Shown: positions 21,300 to 33,618, counted from the stretch's first letter. The stretch is 64,000 nucleotides of DNA from Siphonodentalium dalli (GCA_032622095.1 CP136061.1:248507582-248571581), one strand, 5' to 3'. Notes: generated by a model from the letters alone, not told the origin. Translations and numbers: made by a program.

Positions 21300-22735
21300 C
21301 AACGTAAACACTTATCAGCTGTAGTAGTATTTTAATAGTAATTCGTAGCATTTGGTCGGTGGACTTTTAATACTATTTCTAGTATTACGGGGTGTTTCCT
21401 TCAGGAAACTGATTCATTACGGTGATTATCTATTCCGATTACGCTTTTCGTACTTTGATGGAATATTTAGCGTATTTTTATGCAGTTTTAACCTAATTTA
21501 GGGACTTTTTGTACTTAGTCTATTTGGTGAAATGTTTACCTGTGTAGTTACCTCTGAGGAATTATGGTATTTCAGCTATTACGGACCATCCAGCAAGGAG
21601 CCTAACTATACCTAGCCATACTGTTGAGAGGAAATGCAGCTAAACTCCCCAGAATGTTGATGTTGACCAAATCGAGGGCTCTGATTGAAGTGTGACCACC
21701 ATGGCATGTGATGTAACTGTTCAGCCTGGTGTATTTAATATTGCACTGAAGTTGCTGCTACTGGTATAGCACATGGTGATGATGTGGTCAGAAGCTTGTC
21801 CCTTGGTAATTGCAGCTTTATGCTATGCGAATCCTAATGCTGCCTGATGGTTACTATTTGATCAATTGCCGTGCCGATGTCAGGTATTGTGCTCATCCCA
21901 GATGTATCCCTCAAGTCAGTCCATTATCAGGTCCTAAGAGGTCGCCCGGTGCTATACAGGGTCAACCGATCATGTAAGGTTACCATGCTCCTATTATACT
22001 CATCACAGGTAGCTCTATATAGTCGATTAGTTATGCAGAATAGCATTGAATCATGGACCTTCTGTAATTTGTCCAGGTTATTTGGAGACATTCAAGATTG
22101 TCGATTCTCTTTCAATCACATATCGGTTAGGTTAATGTCTTGAGCTCAGTTCATGCTAATACATTAGTGCATGCAGTACAGTATGTCTGCTGTGTAACTC
22201 AGGTCACGTAGTTGTTATAGCGTGTGTTTTTATTGAATACGTTGGGTCGTATCGATAATGTGTTAACCAGTTCTAGCTATGTATACCTATATTTAACGCA
22301 TATTCCGGTTAGTCAACTCATAGCGGAGTTTATTTCATCTGTTACTTTTCCGCAAGTTGTACACTTAAGGATCCAATTAAAGTAGTCATAGCTTTCGTTA
22401 CAAGTTTGTTTGTATACTTGTATATTCTTGTTGACTAATTGTGAATATATCCATCTTGTGCTCTATATCGGTCTCGGCTCTAGTTAAGCTGGTCAACTCA
22501 GAGTGAATTGGGTGTTGTGTTTATTACACAGTCTAAGAGTCATAACCTTTTACTTAGCAGACATATTGGACATATTGAATACACACTGACGTTCCCAATC
22601 ATGAGTAGTATAGTAAGTCGTGTCATGCCAACTTGCATAGTTATCGGCATAGTCGATATCTGTTCCCCTAGCAAAGAACCACCATAGGTCTGATTACAGA
22701 GTGTACAATAGATGTCCTGATGTCATCCAGCTTTA
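21300..22735. other. Long stretch without a recognised gene downstream of the promoter-like block
   Basis: The longest ORF (21,871-22,143, 90 codons) has no recognisable domain. No repeats stand out. It could be a non-coding transcript or LTR interior, but the sequence does not show which. Confidence 0.35.
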
Positions 22736-22737
22736 CA

Positions 22738-23185
22738 GTGTCGACGATCCAGCCGCTGTGCCGCCCTATACACTGTATCAGAAGTCTCAGATGTCAGGCC
22801 ATTCAGTAATACACTGTTCACGATCCGGCCGCTGTGCCACCCATTCCACTGTATCAGAAGTCTCAGATGTCAGCAGGCCATTCAGTAATACAGTGTTGAC
22901 GATCAAGCCGCTGTGCCGCCATATCCACTGTATCAGATACCTCAGATGCTAGGCGATCCAGTAAAACGGTGTTGACGATTCGGCCACTGTGCCGTCCTAT
23001 CCACTGGCTATCAGATATCTCAATCACCATGCTACCCAATCATGCTGTGTCGACGATCCGGTCGCTGTGCCGCCCTATCCTCTGCTCTATCAGATATCTC
23101 AGTTACCACGATACCCAGTTGTTCAGTGTCGACAATCAGGTCGCCGTGCCAGCCTATTCACTGCCGTGTCAGATGTTCATATACT
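22738..23185 (+). repeat. ~76-bp tandem repeat, six diverged copies
   Basis: Units contain GACGATCCGGCCGCTGTGCC, CCCTATCCACTGTATCAGA and CTCAGATGTCAGGCCATTCA. Later copies drift (ATCAGATATCTCA). Overlapping ORFs here are products of the repeat. Confidence 0.8.
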
Positions 23186-23189
23186 ACGT

Positions 23190-23880
23190 CACTTATCCAT
23201 GGTCACGAATTGCTCTCGGTTCCGGTTATACTATGCGACAGCATGATGTACTATATACAATTATTTTATCAGAATAATCCCTATATGCATCTTCTCATGT
23301 TATTATGTTCACTTCTTCGGGGAAGGTATATATTTTCAGTTAAGTTGTTTATAAACTTTGACTATGAAGATGCGTAGCTATGTGTGTTTTACTTACTTTT
23401 TGACGTTCATGGCCGGCTTATATCAATATTATTGTTATCCACTCCCTCCAATGGCGTCTGGCGCATGACGACTACTATATATGGTCTACATTAGTATTAT
23501 TATTCACGCAACAACTCAGTCTTATTGAAAAATCCCACACCACTCTAATCCTCTGTCTCCTGCTATCCCCAACACTATCTTCATCCATGCCTTACTCATA
23601 TTATGGTATAATCTCAAATTCTCAGAAACCATTGTTTCCAATCATTCTCGTCTTAATTACCCCCTCCCTCTCTTATTGGGGACGGGGCATATAGCCAAAG
23701 TGGAGAATACTTCGTATAAGCAAACGGGCTTGTCTGACCCCAATTGCCATACGCCATCAATTCTAGTTGAATGTATGTGTAAATGTTATATTAATTTATA
23801 TGTTTGGAATTGGAAATACAAATATGTTTACACTAAAGTTTACAATTGTACCTTACCATTGTATCTCCGCCTAGTGCCAA
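23190..23880. other. Unassigned; possible retroelement tail
   Basis: No exon recognised. Around 23,660-23,860 the GGGGACGGGGCATATAGCC and TGTATGTGTAAATG words have the look of a retroelement 3' untranslated region, but I cannot confirm it. Confidence 0.25.
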
Positions 23881-23919
23881 GTTGGGGATATAATAGCAAC
23901 CACCAGCGCGTGGTTGTTT

Positions 23920-24060
23920 ATACATTAGGCGCAGGTGAATGATGTCATATATATTTTTTTCTATATCCGTCAGTGATTTTTCAAAGATCGCTGTATGGAT
24001 TTTGGAGAAATTGTCACGTGACTTCCGGTTAGCAACATTGTGGAGATTGCAAAAACATGC
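23920..24060 (+). repeat. Dispersed repeat, copy 1
   Basis: CGCAGGTGAATGATGTCATA and CACGTGACTTCCGGTTAG occur here and, in inverted orientation, at ~47,830-47,955. The spacing is similar in both, so they are two copies of one dispersed family, probably a small DNA transposon. Confidence 0.6.
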
Positions 24061-25092
24061 GGAATTGGGAATGAAGCATTGCGATGAAAATGAAAGTAAC
24101 TACTTCACAACTTAATGCAAACGAAAACGAAAAATGAAAACGTCATTTTGGATTTGTGGGCCAGAATCCAGACAAGATTGCACAATCCATGACCCATCTT
24201 GTCAAGTTGGCATATCATCTCCATCGTGTCCATTGCACGATGTTACATACATTATTCTTAGCGTTATGTCGCCGATAAAAGTTGAGAGATATCTTAATTA
24301 CATTACAGTCATAAAACTTCCAATTCGCTCATATAAGCACATCGTGGTCTCAGCGCAGCGTGTTCAACTAATGTCAAGCCACGTATACCATTGACCAGGA
24401 CATGTCCTACTTGATAGGAATCACCAAATTGACTGAGCCGAAACATAGTAAGTTTGACAAATATAAGTCAGTTAATTGGAGGATACGAGTTTGACTAACA
24501 CAAGTTAGTCACTCTAACTATGTAATTTATGTCAGTTTAGGAACGATTAACACAAAGTCTGAATGAGTCCATACAATCATGTATCTCTTCCGGAACCAGT
24601 CTGGCCACAATCTCACATTGCCATGACCTTACTTAGCGTTGAATGTTTAATTTGATATACATGTTGACTTATGGTGTTGTAACTGATGGTATTGAGCCAT
24701 GAATGCATATTTAAATTATGTGATAATCTCCGCAGAATTAACTGCGAATTAACTCCTGGCCAGAACAGAGGAAATCGGAAAAATAATCATGTTAAACTGA
24801 CATATACCACCCACTGGAATTATATCTTTCAACAGACCAGTATTTGAATCTTTGTTTTAGAGAAGTCGTCCTGCTTTCAACTCAGTCACTAATTCTTGAT
24901 AATATCTCTTCTGATTGAGTATTGTAATTATTCACACAGAATGTCCAGCAAATTACATTGTCACATTCCCGTTGAATACATACTGTTAGTCATGCTATAT
25001 AGCGTTTTTAGCCATATGCTTATGATTAAAGTTATGGTTTAGGGCGTGGTCTTAGGGCGGTTTAGTGTTCAGAGTTACGGCCATGTTCAGGT
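24061..25092. other. No recognised feature
   Basis: Short ORFs only. No domain or clear repeat is seen. Confidence 0.4.
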
Positions 25093-25888
25093 TACACTCT
25101 TAAAAATATAGGTACTTCAGAGTGCCTATGTAGGTACTAAACTTTGTCTGAGGGGGAGTACCAACCTTTTGGTACTCTGGAGTACCAACAGTTTAGGTAC
25201 TCTAGAGTACCAAAATGTTTGGTACTCTGGATTACCAACTTCTTGGTACTCTAGAGTACCAAATTGTTGGTACTCTGGATTACCTAATAATTATTTAAGT
25301 TCTACCCGGGCATTGTGCATATAATACCCACCCCGCATTTATGTCACCGAAGCCATGACGCTCACGATATGAGGTGTCAAGAAATAGATGCTTTCATGAT
25401 ACGCCCTATATATTATCTGAAGTACCAAAATATCAAGACAGGTACTCTGAAGTATTTAGGTACTACGCATAGATCCAGCAATTTGATACTCCAGAGAACA
25501 AAACAGCCCTGATACCGGCAAATTTAACAATGCGACATGTTAGATCCCAAATAATGCTGCCGCGTTTAAACATCCAATTAAGTACAAAACCACAAAGACT
25601 CCCTTGCATAGTGCTAAATGAAATAATCCGACAGATCTGCGACCGCGAGTCGACGGGCGGCCATTTTTCACTTTAATTTAATCGTTTGCACACGGCACTC
25701 GATATTGACACACCCACGGTCTCACCCAATCAGCATGTAGCCAACGATTGGCACTCTGTGGAGTACCAACTCATGTGGTTCTATAACGCTAAACAGGTTC
25801 TAAAGGCTTATAGTACCAAACTGTCTGGTACTATCGCGGCTTTAGGTTCCATGGGGTACCTAAATCAATTGCTTTATTTGAGAGTGTA
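25093..25888. mobile_element. Tc1/mariner-type MITE with stacked GTACTC palindromes
   Basis: Begins TACACTCTTAAAAATATAGG and ends in the inverted TTTGAGAGTGTA, so the element is flanked by TA with CACTCT tips, a Tc1/mariner-like pattern. Inside, 25,150-25,290 is a run of short palindromes of the type GGTACTCTGGAGTACC spaced ~20-25 bases; looser versions recur at 25,415-25,500 and 25,755-25,860. No transposase. Confidence 0.65.
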
Positions 25889-25920
25889 GGGATAAGATCA
25901 TGAGTTCGGGTTATGGTAAG

Positions 25921-26110
25921 GATAGGATAGGATATTTTATTTCAATATACACATGTTATTGCATCAAAAAATTTGACAAATATTATATTGTATACTCGAG
26001 GGGGTAGCATAGTAAGGCTAGACTGTCTTACTGCCACCCCCTTAAAGATGAAAAGATGTTACGATAGACGGTCAGGATTTCTTGTACAATGCACGGCTAT
26101 ATAATTATGT
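25921..26110 (-). mobile_element. Possible LINE 3' end fragment
   Basis: Read on the minus strand, this AT-rich segment ends in AATAAAATATCCTATCCTATCC, that is, a polyadenylation-like signal running into a short TATCC repeat, as some non-LTR elements do. No coding part is attached. Weak evidence. Confidence 0.3.
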
Positions 26111-26219
26111 ATCACACAATGGTTGCATTTAACTGGATTATATACATGGTTGGGATAGCAGTGCGGTTATGATTAGGGTGAGGGCTTCGGTCAGGGTTTG
26201 GGATAGTTTTATGGTTATG

Positions 26220-26350
26220 GTCATGGATAATACCAGGATTGTGAACATGCATAGGGTGGTGGATAGGGTGGATAGGGTGGTGGATAGGGTGGTGGATAGG
26301 GTGGTGGATATGGTGGATAGGGTGGTGGATAGGGTGGTGGATAGGGTTAG
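26220..26350 (+). repeat. GGTGGATAGGGT minisatellite (12-bp unit)
   Basis: About ten copies of a 9- or 12-base GGTGGATAGGG(T) unit. G3 tracts recur every 12 bases on the + strand, so a G-quadruplex is conceivable. The ORFs on both strands are repeat translations. Confidence 0.85.
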
Positions 26351-26934
26351 TGTTTGGCAACTATTTAGAAAGTTTTCGTGACGTCATTCATTGTCTGTTG
26401 GGTGAGTCGATCCTGACAAATCTACACAATGTCAAAGTTACCATATTCTTTAAAAAAACATGGCAACCAATGCTCGTATTGGATATAATTTCCAAAGTCA
26501 GTGGCTTAGTTATCAAATATGAATGATATTCTATTATAAACAAGATTGCACGCCGGCAGCCATCTTGGATTTTACTATTAGCATCACTCAATACATTGGC
26601 ATACCCGACTGCGAGCAGGATATATCCAATTGATCCCGAACTTCATATGGCTCTTCAGGTTGACTTCTGGTCACATAACATTTACATTTTCAGCGCTCCC
26701 TACCGTTCCATTGACTACAATGTACATGTATGATATTATCCCCTGGCCATGTTGCGCTACAGTGTCATTGAACTTTGATCATTATCAGCATCACTTTACC
26801 CCACCAACACCATAATTTATTATAATTAAGCAAGATCCACCAACATCCATAGCAAAACAACAGCAACACTTATCCATGGATACTCACCGGGGTTTTGAAA
26901 TGGCTTGTTTAGTGATCACTTTCATTACTTTCAG
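26351..26934. other. Intron-like DNA before MAM exon 1
   Basis: No gene recognised. It ends in the CATTACTTTCAG acceptor of MAM exon 1. Confidence 0.4.
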
Positions 26935-27085
26935 GGGGGGTACTGTGATTCTGAAGTGGCGGCCTGTGATTTTGAAGTAGATACGTGTTCGTGGCAAACT
27001 GCAGGCCTATTCTCACGTTTGTCGGGACCGACACCTTCATCAAATTGGGCCACTGGTCCGAGCGCGGATCACACACTGCTATGTG
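26935..27085 (+). CDS. MAM domain exon 1
   Basis: Begins after TTACTTTCAG and ends in ATGTG before GTAAGT. It encodes CDFEVDTCSWQ followed by GPTPSSNWATGPSADHT, the hallmark N-terminal half of a MAM domain (C-x-FE...C-x-W...TGP-x-DHT). MAM domains are extracellular adhesion or recognition modules. The donor is phase 1 and joins exactly to MAM exon 2. The acceptor reads as phase 0 in this frame, so the preceding exon cannot be one of the phase-1 EGF exons directly; at least one exon between them is missing or unrecognised. Confidence 0.8.
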
Positions 27086-28246
27086 GTAAGTATAATCGTG
27101 ATCGCGGTATGATTTAGTAATATTCGGTTACATTTTACCCATAGGATTTTAGAGCTGGTGGAATATACTTTCATTCGAATAGACTTCACAATAAGTACAC
27201 AATACTAGTACATGTACATACTGGACATGCACACGATATCGCGAATGCAAATGGCAAATGAGAAAGGTCATATCTGGAGTGCCGATATGACGGTATCTAA
27301 CATTAAATCAGGTATCGAGTTTGATATGTTAGTTAATCGGTGTCTGCTTTGAAATTTAGAGCGTGGGTCGGATGTGGGCGGTATTTATTCTAAAGAGGAA
27401 TTCTTTTCCGATCCATCCATGTCGACATCGTTATAATTGCTTATACATGTATGTCGGCTAAATTTAGTTGTTTTCAGAAAGGTTGTAAATCGGACGAATT
27501 TGTAGTTACCTTTCCTCTTTGTCAACTCTATATATGGGGCACACTGCTGATTACAATGTCACATGTACAGCGCATACGGTCGTCATTAGCTGACGAGCGA
27601 TACATAAGTTGGTTGGAATTTCACAGAATGCAAATTTGTGATCGAAGCAAATGACAGAAAGGCGGTTAATGTAAGTCATGTATCTGGGCTAGTTGGTCAG
27701 TTACTTACCAATAGCCAGTATTTTGTGTGTGCAGATGGGCGATTTCACAATGCAACTAACCATATGTGTTTTTGTCCCAATAAAAATGACAACGTCCGGA
27801 TATGCGACATAGCGACTGAAACTACTATTATTAGTTATGTATAACTCGCGATACATGTTACCATAATACAACATTAATTTGACAAAAATAAGAAAAAAAA
27901 CAAATCGTCCGTCGTTCAGTTTGTAATATAATATGTGCAGTGCATGTATTGGCGAGGTCAGATGACTATTATAGTGTGAATGAGCTATACTAAATTGCAA
28001 TGGACCAACCACAGGTAATTCTGGGGGATTAAGTATACAATTTATTCGTAAAGGTGGACATAAGCCCAACCAATTCAGCTCGACTCATGTCTCTAACATA
28101 TTGCATAGCCAACCCGCAACAATATATAGGCGTCATTAAAATACAACATTTACAAGATAAATAGTACTGTGCTCACCGTTAAACTAGTTCCTAGTACATA
28201 TTCTACCCTTGATTTGCATAAACGATACGATCCAAACGCTTTTCAG
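27086..28246 (+). other. Intron between MAM exons 1 and 2
   Basis: 1,161-bp intron with GTAAGT at the start and CTTTTCAG at the end. The ORFs inside have no domain content. Confidence 0.7.
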
Positions 28247-28503
28247 GAGACGGGACATATATATATATTGAAACATCGAGTACACTCCCAGGAGACGCGG
28301 GGTCGATCATTAGTCCAAAAATAACGACCGGACCCGGTTGCTTGACGTTCTGGTATCACATGTACGGAAGCGAAACTGGAGACCTCGCGGTATGGATCTT
28401 ACAAGGATATAATATAACGGCCATGGTCTGGCAAGAGACTGGAGATCAGGGTGACACATGGTTCGAGGCCAATGTCAACATCGCTGCGGGTGTCGATTAT
28501 ATG
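28247..28503 (+). CDS. MAM domain exon 2
   Basis: Starts after TTTTCAG; together with the last base of exon 1 it reads GDGTYIYIETS, then GDAGSIISP, CLTFWYHMYG, GDLAVWI, and ETGDQGDTWFEANVNI. This is the central part of a MAM domain, including its conserved FWYHMYG and GDQGD-x-W motifs. It ends ATG before GTGAGT, phase 0. The donor is followed within about ten bases by a 16-bp minisatellite. Together with 26,935-27,085 and 49,590-49,677 it completes a MAM domain. Confidence 0.85.
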
Positions 28504-28510
28504 GTGAGTT

Positions 28511-29007
28511 TAACCCATATAACATTGCCTCCATATAGCATTGACTCCATACAACATTGCCTCCATATAGCATTGCCTCCATATAGCATTGCCTCCATAT
28601 AGCATTGCCTCCATATAGCATTGCCTCCATATAGCATTGCATCCATATAGCATTGCCTTCATATAGCATTGCCACCATATAGCATTGCCTCCATATAGCA
28701 TTGCCTCCATATAGCATTGCCTCCATATAGCATTGCCTACATATAGCATTGCATCCATATAGCATTGCCTCCATATAGCATTGCCACCATATAGCATTGC
28801 CTCCATATAGCATTGCCACCATATAGCATTGCCTCCATATAGCATTGCCTCCATATAGCATTGACTCCACACAACATTGCCTCCATATAGCATTGCCTCC
28901 ATATAGCATTGCCTCCATATAGCATTGCCTCCATATAGCATTGCCTCCATATAGCATTGCCACCATATAGCATTGCCTCCATATAGCATTGCCTCCATAT
29001 AGCATTG
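28511..29007 (+). repeat. 16-bp minisatellite beside the splice donor
   Basis: About 31 copies of CATTGCCTCCATATAG with scattered variants (CACCATATAG, CATCCATATAG, CTCCACACAAC). The 81-181-codon minus-strand ORFs here are translations of the repeat, because 16 is not a multiple of three but stop codons are absent. Confidence 0.95.
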
Positions 29008-29200
29008 CCCCGTTAAGCAAAATTTACATGACGCCTTTTGTCTCTTAACGTTTAATTACGACATCTTATTTAGTTACCCCAACACACATGCAAATTATAG
29101 TGATAATAATAATTGTTGATAAATTGACATATTAACGTACATTAGGTTCAATGCACTAACGTAACTATTGTCTCTGGTTGCAAATCATTGATCTCAGTTA
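29008..29200. other. Unassigned intron DNA
   Basis: AT-rich; nothing recognised. Confidence 0.4.
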
Positions 29201-29900
29201 GGGTAAACATATTTTATTGCATAATATCGCAACGGGATTGAGACACAAGTTTTGCAACTTAAAAAGGGTCTCTCTCCCCACATAATTGTATTACACAAAA
29301 TGAACATAAAATATAATTACACACAAACATTATAATTCATATGTACTACATCTTTTCACTTATAACAATATAATGATATAATCTTGAGTGTGACCATAAC
29401 GGTGGATATTTCACTTTATGGGGGGGGGGGGGTCGTCTCGTGGGTCGGTGGCTCATGTGAGTCTTCGCATTCTATGTAGTGATAATACAACATGTAGTTA
29501 CTTTTGCAGCATAGGTTTGCACACTAAGGTGTGTAATAAAGTTTGAACCTCGATGTCGAGGTTATGTATAATTGAACAGCCCTAAATATGTTCCGGTTTT
29601 GTGTACTATTCAGATTAGTATCTCCAAGCAGGAGTTTCTCGAGATTAATATTTTGTACACCCAGGGTAGCGAGTTGGTGAAACAACAAACATCGTTGATC
29701 TGTGTAAAATGGACAAACAAAAAAACAATGATTTGCTTCTTCGGCCGGGTGACCACAACGACAGCTTGGATTGTCCGATATGAAGTTAGAAAATTTGTCA
29801 GCGTTTAAATCGCTACAATATATCTCACTTAGGCGGGATCCGAACAGAGAGCGCATTTTGGATTAGTTTAAATACCGACTAAGTCCATTGGCTCCTCGTT
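29200..29900 (-). mobile_element. 5'-truncated LINE, 3' end only
   Basis: The minus-strand ORF at 29,524-29,856 shows a C-x-CG...H-x3-C zinc-knuckle-like motif (CRCGHPAEEANHCFFVCPFY) and then a short tail ending in YITSTSRFKLYY. This matches the extreme C-terminus of many I/Nimb-like non-LTR reverse transcriptases. No RT or endonuclease is attached. The presumed 3' UTR runs down to ~29,200 and contains a G13 run on the + strand (29,420-29,432). Confidence 0.6.
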
Positions 29901-30328
29901 GGATACTCGCTTAACGGACGAGTCCCTTGTCGCAACTGTATAAATACATTTATTATCCATCCCTTAACTAACACCATTTCCGATTGGGCGAAATCCGCCA
30001 CGTGATAGTCCTGGAAAAAGTCATATTTGACTCCCGAAAGTCATATTGGACTCCCGACTGTACAATATCACTTTTTATTGGGACTCAGATGGATAATAAA
30101 AATGTCATTATACAATGTACTGGCGTGTCACGTCCAAAATGACTTTTCACCACAACCCGGACTCGTACAAGAAAAACACACACTGTACACAACAGTGTAT
30201 AATAACTTTATAGTATGCAGCGGGATATCACTTGTCAATAGTAACTGTTATGGTTTCCCTCACAAACTATAACGGTTATATAACAGATAGTTAATATGTT
30301 AGATGAGCTTACCATTTTGTTCAAACAG
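29901..30328. other. Unassigned intron DNA
   Basis: Short ORFs only; no recognised feature. Confidence 0.4.
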
Positions 30329-31401
30329 TCATTAATGTTATTAATTAAGTTCTTGATCTGACTATTCATTAATGTTCTTAATTAAGTTCATGATCTGACT
30401 ATTCATTAATGTTCTTAATTAAGTTCATGATCTGACTATTCATTAATGTTCTTAATTAAGTTCTTGATCTGACTATTCATTAATGTTCTTAATTAAGTTC
30501 ATGATCTGACTATTCATTAATGTTCTTAATTAAGTTCTTGATCTGACAATTCATTAATGTTCTTAATTAAGTTCTTGATCTGACAATTCATTAATGTTCT
30601 TAATTAAGTTCTTGATCTGACTATTCATTAATGTTCTTAATTAAGTTCTTGATCTGACTATTCATTAATGTTCTTAATTAAGTTCATGATCTGACTATTC
30701 ATTAATGTTCTTAATTAAGTTCTTGATCTGACAATTCATTAATTTTCTTAATTAAGTTCTTGATCGGACTATAATTAAGTTCTTGATCGGACTATTCATT
30801 AATGTTCTTAATTAAGTTCATGATCTGACTATTCATTAATGTTCTTAATTAAGTTAATGATCTGACTATTCATTAATGTTCTTAATTAAGTTCTTGATCT
30901 GACTATTCATTAATGTTCTTAATTAAGTTCATGATCTGACTATTCATTAATGTTCTTAATTAAGTTCTTGATCTGACAATTCATTAATGTTCTTAATTAA
31001 GTTCTTGATCTGACAATTCATTAATGTTCTTAATTAAGTTCTTGATCGGACTATTCATTAATGTTCTTAATTAAGTTCTTGATCTGACTTCATTAATGTT
31101 CTTAATTAAGTTCTTGATATGACTATTCATTAATGATCTTAATTAAGCTCATGGTCTGACTAGTCATTAATGTTCTTAATTAAGCTCATGATCTGACTAT
31201 TCATTAATGTTCTTAATTAAGTTCATGATCTGACTAGTCATTAATGTTCTTAATTAAGTTCTTGATCTGACTATTCATTAATGTTCTTAATTAAGTTCTT
31301 GATCTGACTATTCATTAATGTTCTTAATTAAGTTCTTGATCGGACTATTCATTGATGTTCTTCATTAAGTTCTTGATCCGACTAGTCATTAATGTTCTTA
31401 A
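30329..31401 (+). repeat. 37-bp AT-rich satellite (~29 copies)
   Basis: Unit core CATTAATGTTCTTAATTAAG followed by TTCTTGATCTGACTATT. Most copies are full 37-mers that vary at a few positions (TTC[T/A]TGATC, CTGAC[T/A]ATT), with one shortened copy near 30,765. The TTAATTAA word is self-complementary. There are no ORFs. Confidence 0.95.
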
Positions 31402-33618
31402 CAGTAATTTGTTATACCCGAATTTGTATTAATTTAGTTGCATGATTTGATATAGAAGTATAATGATATAGTTTGTCTCGGATATTACTAGGTTTAAATC
31501 AAGCAAAAAGCTGCGTCGAGTTGGGAAGATATTGCACAATTACTATATTTTCACTTCGGCAGCCATACTGCCAACCATCTAAGAGTTGATAGTATGCCAT
31601 TGTTTGTCACATCGATGGGTGATACTATGTCTATGAACAGGGTTCTTTGTTAGATTCTACATTATTGTTTGTAAGAAATATCAATTTCTCATTCCGGTAT
31701 AATCTTACTACTAACAAAAAGAATTATCGACTACTACGAACGTTTATTGAAAGATACAACGTTAAGGAACGTGACTAGAAATTCTTCTCATGGAGTGTCC
31801 AACATCAATTTTTGATTTTAACTTTTGTTTTTCATAACTTTGAACCGGAGCATATATCAATCTATGATATGCAGGGATGTGGCGATAAGGGGTCGATTCG
31901 TTTTTCCCCTTGTGAAAATGTCACACACCACAACTGGGGTCAACATGTTGAACAGTTGGAAATGTCATACCTGACACTATTTCTCGTAGTTGGATTGCTA
32001 ACAATGTTTAGTGGGAAATGTGTTGGTTTTAGATCAACGTTTGCATATTGTACTACTTTGATCAGAAGTTTGGAGTGAAAAGGCAATCAGTTAGAACTTT
32101 GGAAACATTAGGGGTGTCAGGTTGGAAATTGCGAAGACTTGGAAAGCTTAATGCCAGTCCAGAAGCTAGGAGTTCAAATTGTTTTGTTGGTCCCTCCCCC
32201 GCGTAGCCAGTGAAAAACTTCTAACCAAATAAATTTAAGCAAACCAAATAGAAGGGGTGAAATTGACTGGAGTTATACCACTATAGTGAGGTACTAGTTG
32301 GGACACAAAATCCCAATTGGGGGGAGTTGCAAATTTGTTTTTATGAATGAGTCACCACCAAACCATATGTGATTAGCCCCATTGAATGAGACTTGTGGTA
32401 TTGTATAGCCAACATTGGCATGTCACATGTGCTTAGCATAATCAACAATATTTCGAAGAATGTAAACGGTGAGTGAAGTTTGTGGGATTTGCCGAGTATA
32501 CGTACTGCATTTAACATATATCCGTATAGCAAATCACTCGATATGTGGAATTCATATGCATTTGGGTTGTTTGGGTTCAAGGGGTGCACTTTGGAAATTA
32601 TAGGATGGATACCCGATCATCAAACGAAGCCCCTATATCCGAGTCACTGTCTCGATATGTTATAAGAGGGCATATCAGTCAAAGGGTGACTACCCCTCCT
32701 CTGGTAGCCTATACCACATCCCTGTTTCGATATTATGGTGGAAACTCCCTCACCAAACAACCGTTATAGCCACGCCCCTGCCTATATATGTTATGATAAG
32801 AGGGGTGGATCAGATTGAAATTATAGTATGATAACCCTCTCCTATAACTGAGAACATTTGAACGTCCCTGCTTCCATACTTCCTGCTCACAAATCTGAAC
32901 TCCATATAACCATGTCCCTGCCTTGATATGTAAAATGTATATTGTACCATCAACCTAATATATTGTTTTCACAAATGAATGATTGTAATTTGTGAAAACA
33001 AAGATAACAAATAAGTTGTATTGCTCGACCCGATAAGGATTTATACTTACTTACAAGCTCTGAGCACATACAGTTTATTGATTAACTTCTCACAAGAACA
33101 TGATTGTAATGAACACGAACTGAGTACCCATTGGATAGCTCCAACAAGCCATTATCCTCTCAACTTACGATTGTTTAAACATTTTGTTGGTGAACCATGC
33201 CATATTTCAATCTTTGTTAATCGTTCACACGCATCCTGCCATAACGTGTGAATGGAGGCGGGATGGTGTGCTTTCTGTCCATGTTCCCTCGCCCAGTCTA
33301 ATGTGTAAATATAATAAATCGAGTGCACCTGGAATTTGGAAGTGGATATCCCTCCCCTCAAATTAAAAAGTTATATATTCTGACGTACATGTAGGGACGT
33401 AACCAGAGAGTGCCCATATGTGTCAACCTTTACTTTTTCAACTGCACCCCGTGAACAATACCAAACGTCCAGTTTTGCGAGATTCAATTTGAAACCAGAT
33501 CACATTGAGATGGACGTCTCCAGCTGGTAGCTCGAGCTTTCCACCTGTTAGAAATGCCTAATCTGATGCCGCCAATGGTTTGAATAATGATGGCCATTTA
33601 GTCCCAAGTGTTAACCTT
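31402..33618. other. Intron DNA with a diverged dispersed repeat
   Basis: No exon recognised. Bases ~31,900-32,130 (GTTGAACAGTTGGAAATGTC, GTGTCAGGTTGGAAATTGCG) resemble segments at 49,765-49,795 and 50,435-50,460, so a low-copy dispersed repeat is present. Confidence 0.45.

Noticed and set aside
26169-26381. GGGT-rich tract as an interstitial telomere
   Set aside because: The unit is GGTGGATAGGG, not TTAGGG. It is a plain minisatellite.
28475-29020. Overlapping minus-strand ORFs of 81-181 codons with a repeating YGGNAIWRQCYMEAML pattern
   Set aside because: They are three-frame translations of a 16-bp minisatellite; absence of stops is a property of the unit.
30329-31401. Regularly spaced 37-bp repeats as a possible CRISPR array
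   Set aside because: The copies are contiguous with no unique spacers, and the context is eukaryotic. It is a satellite.
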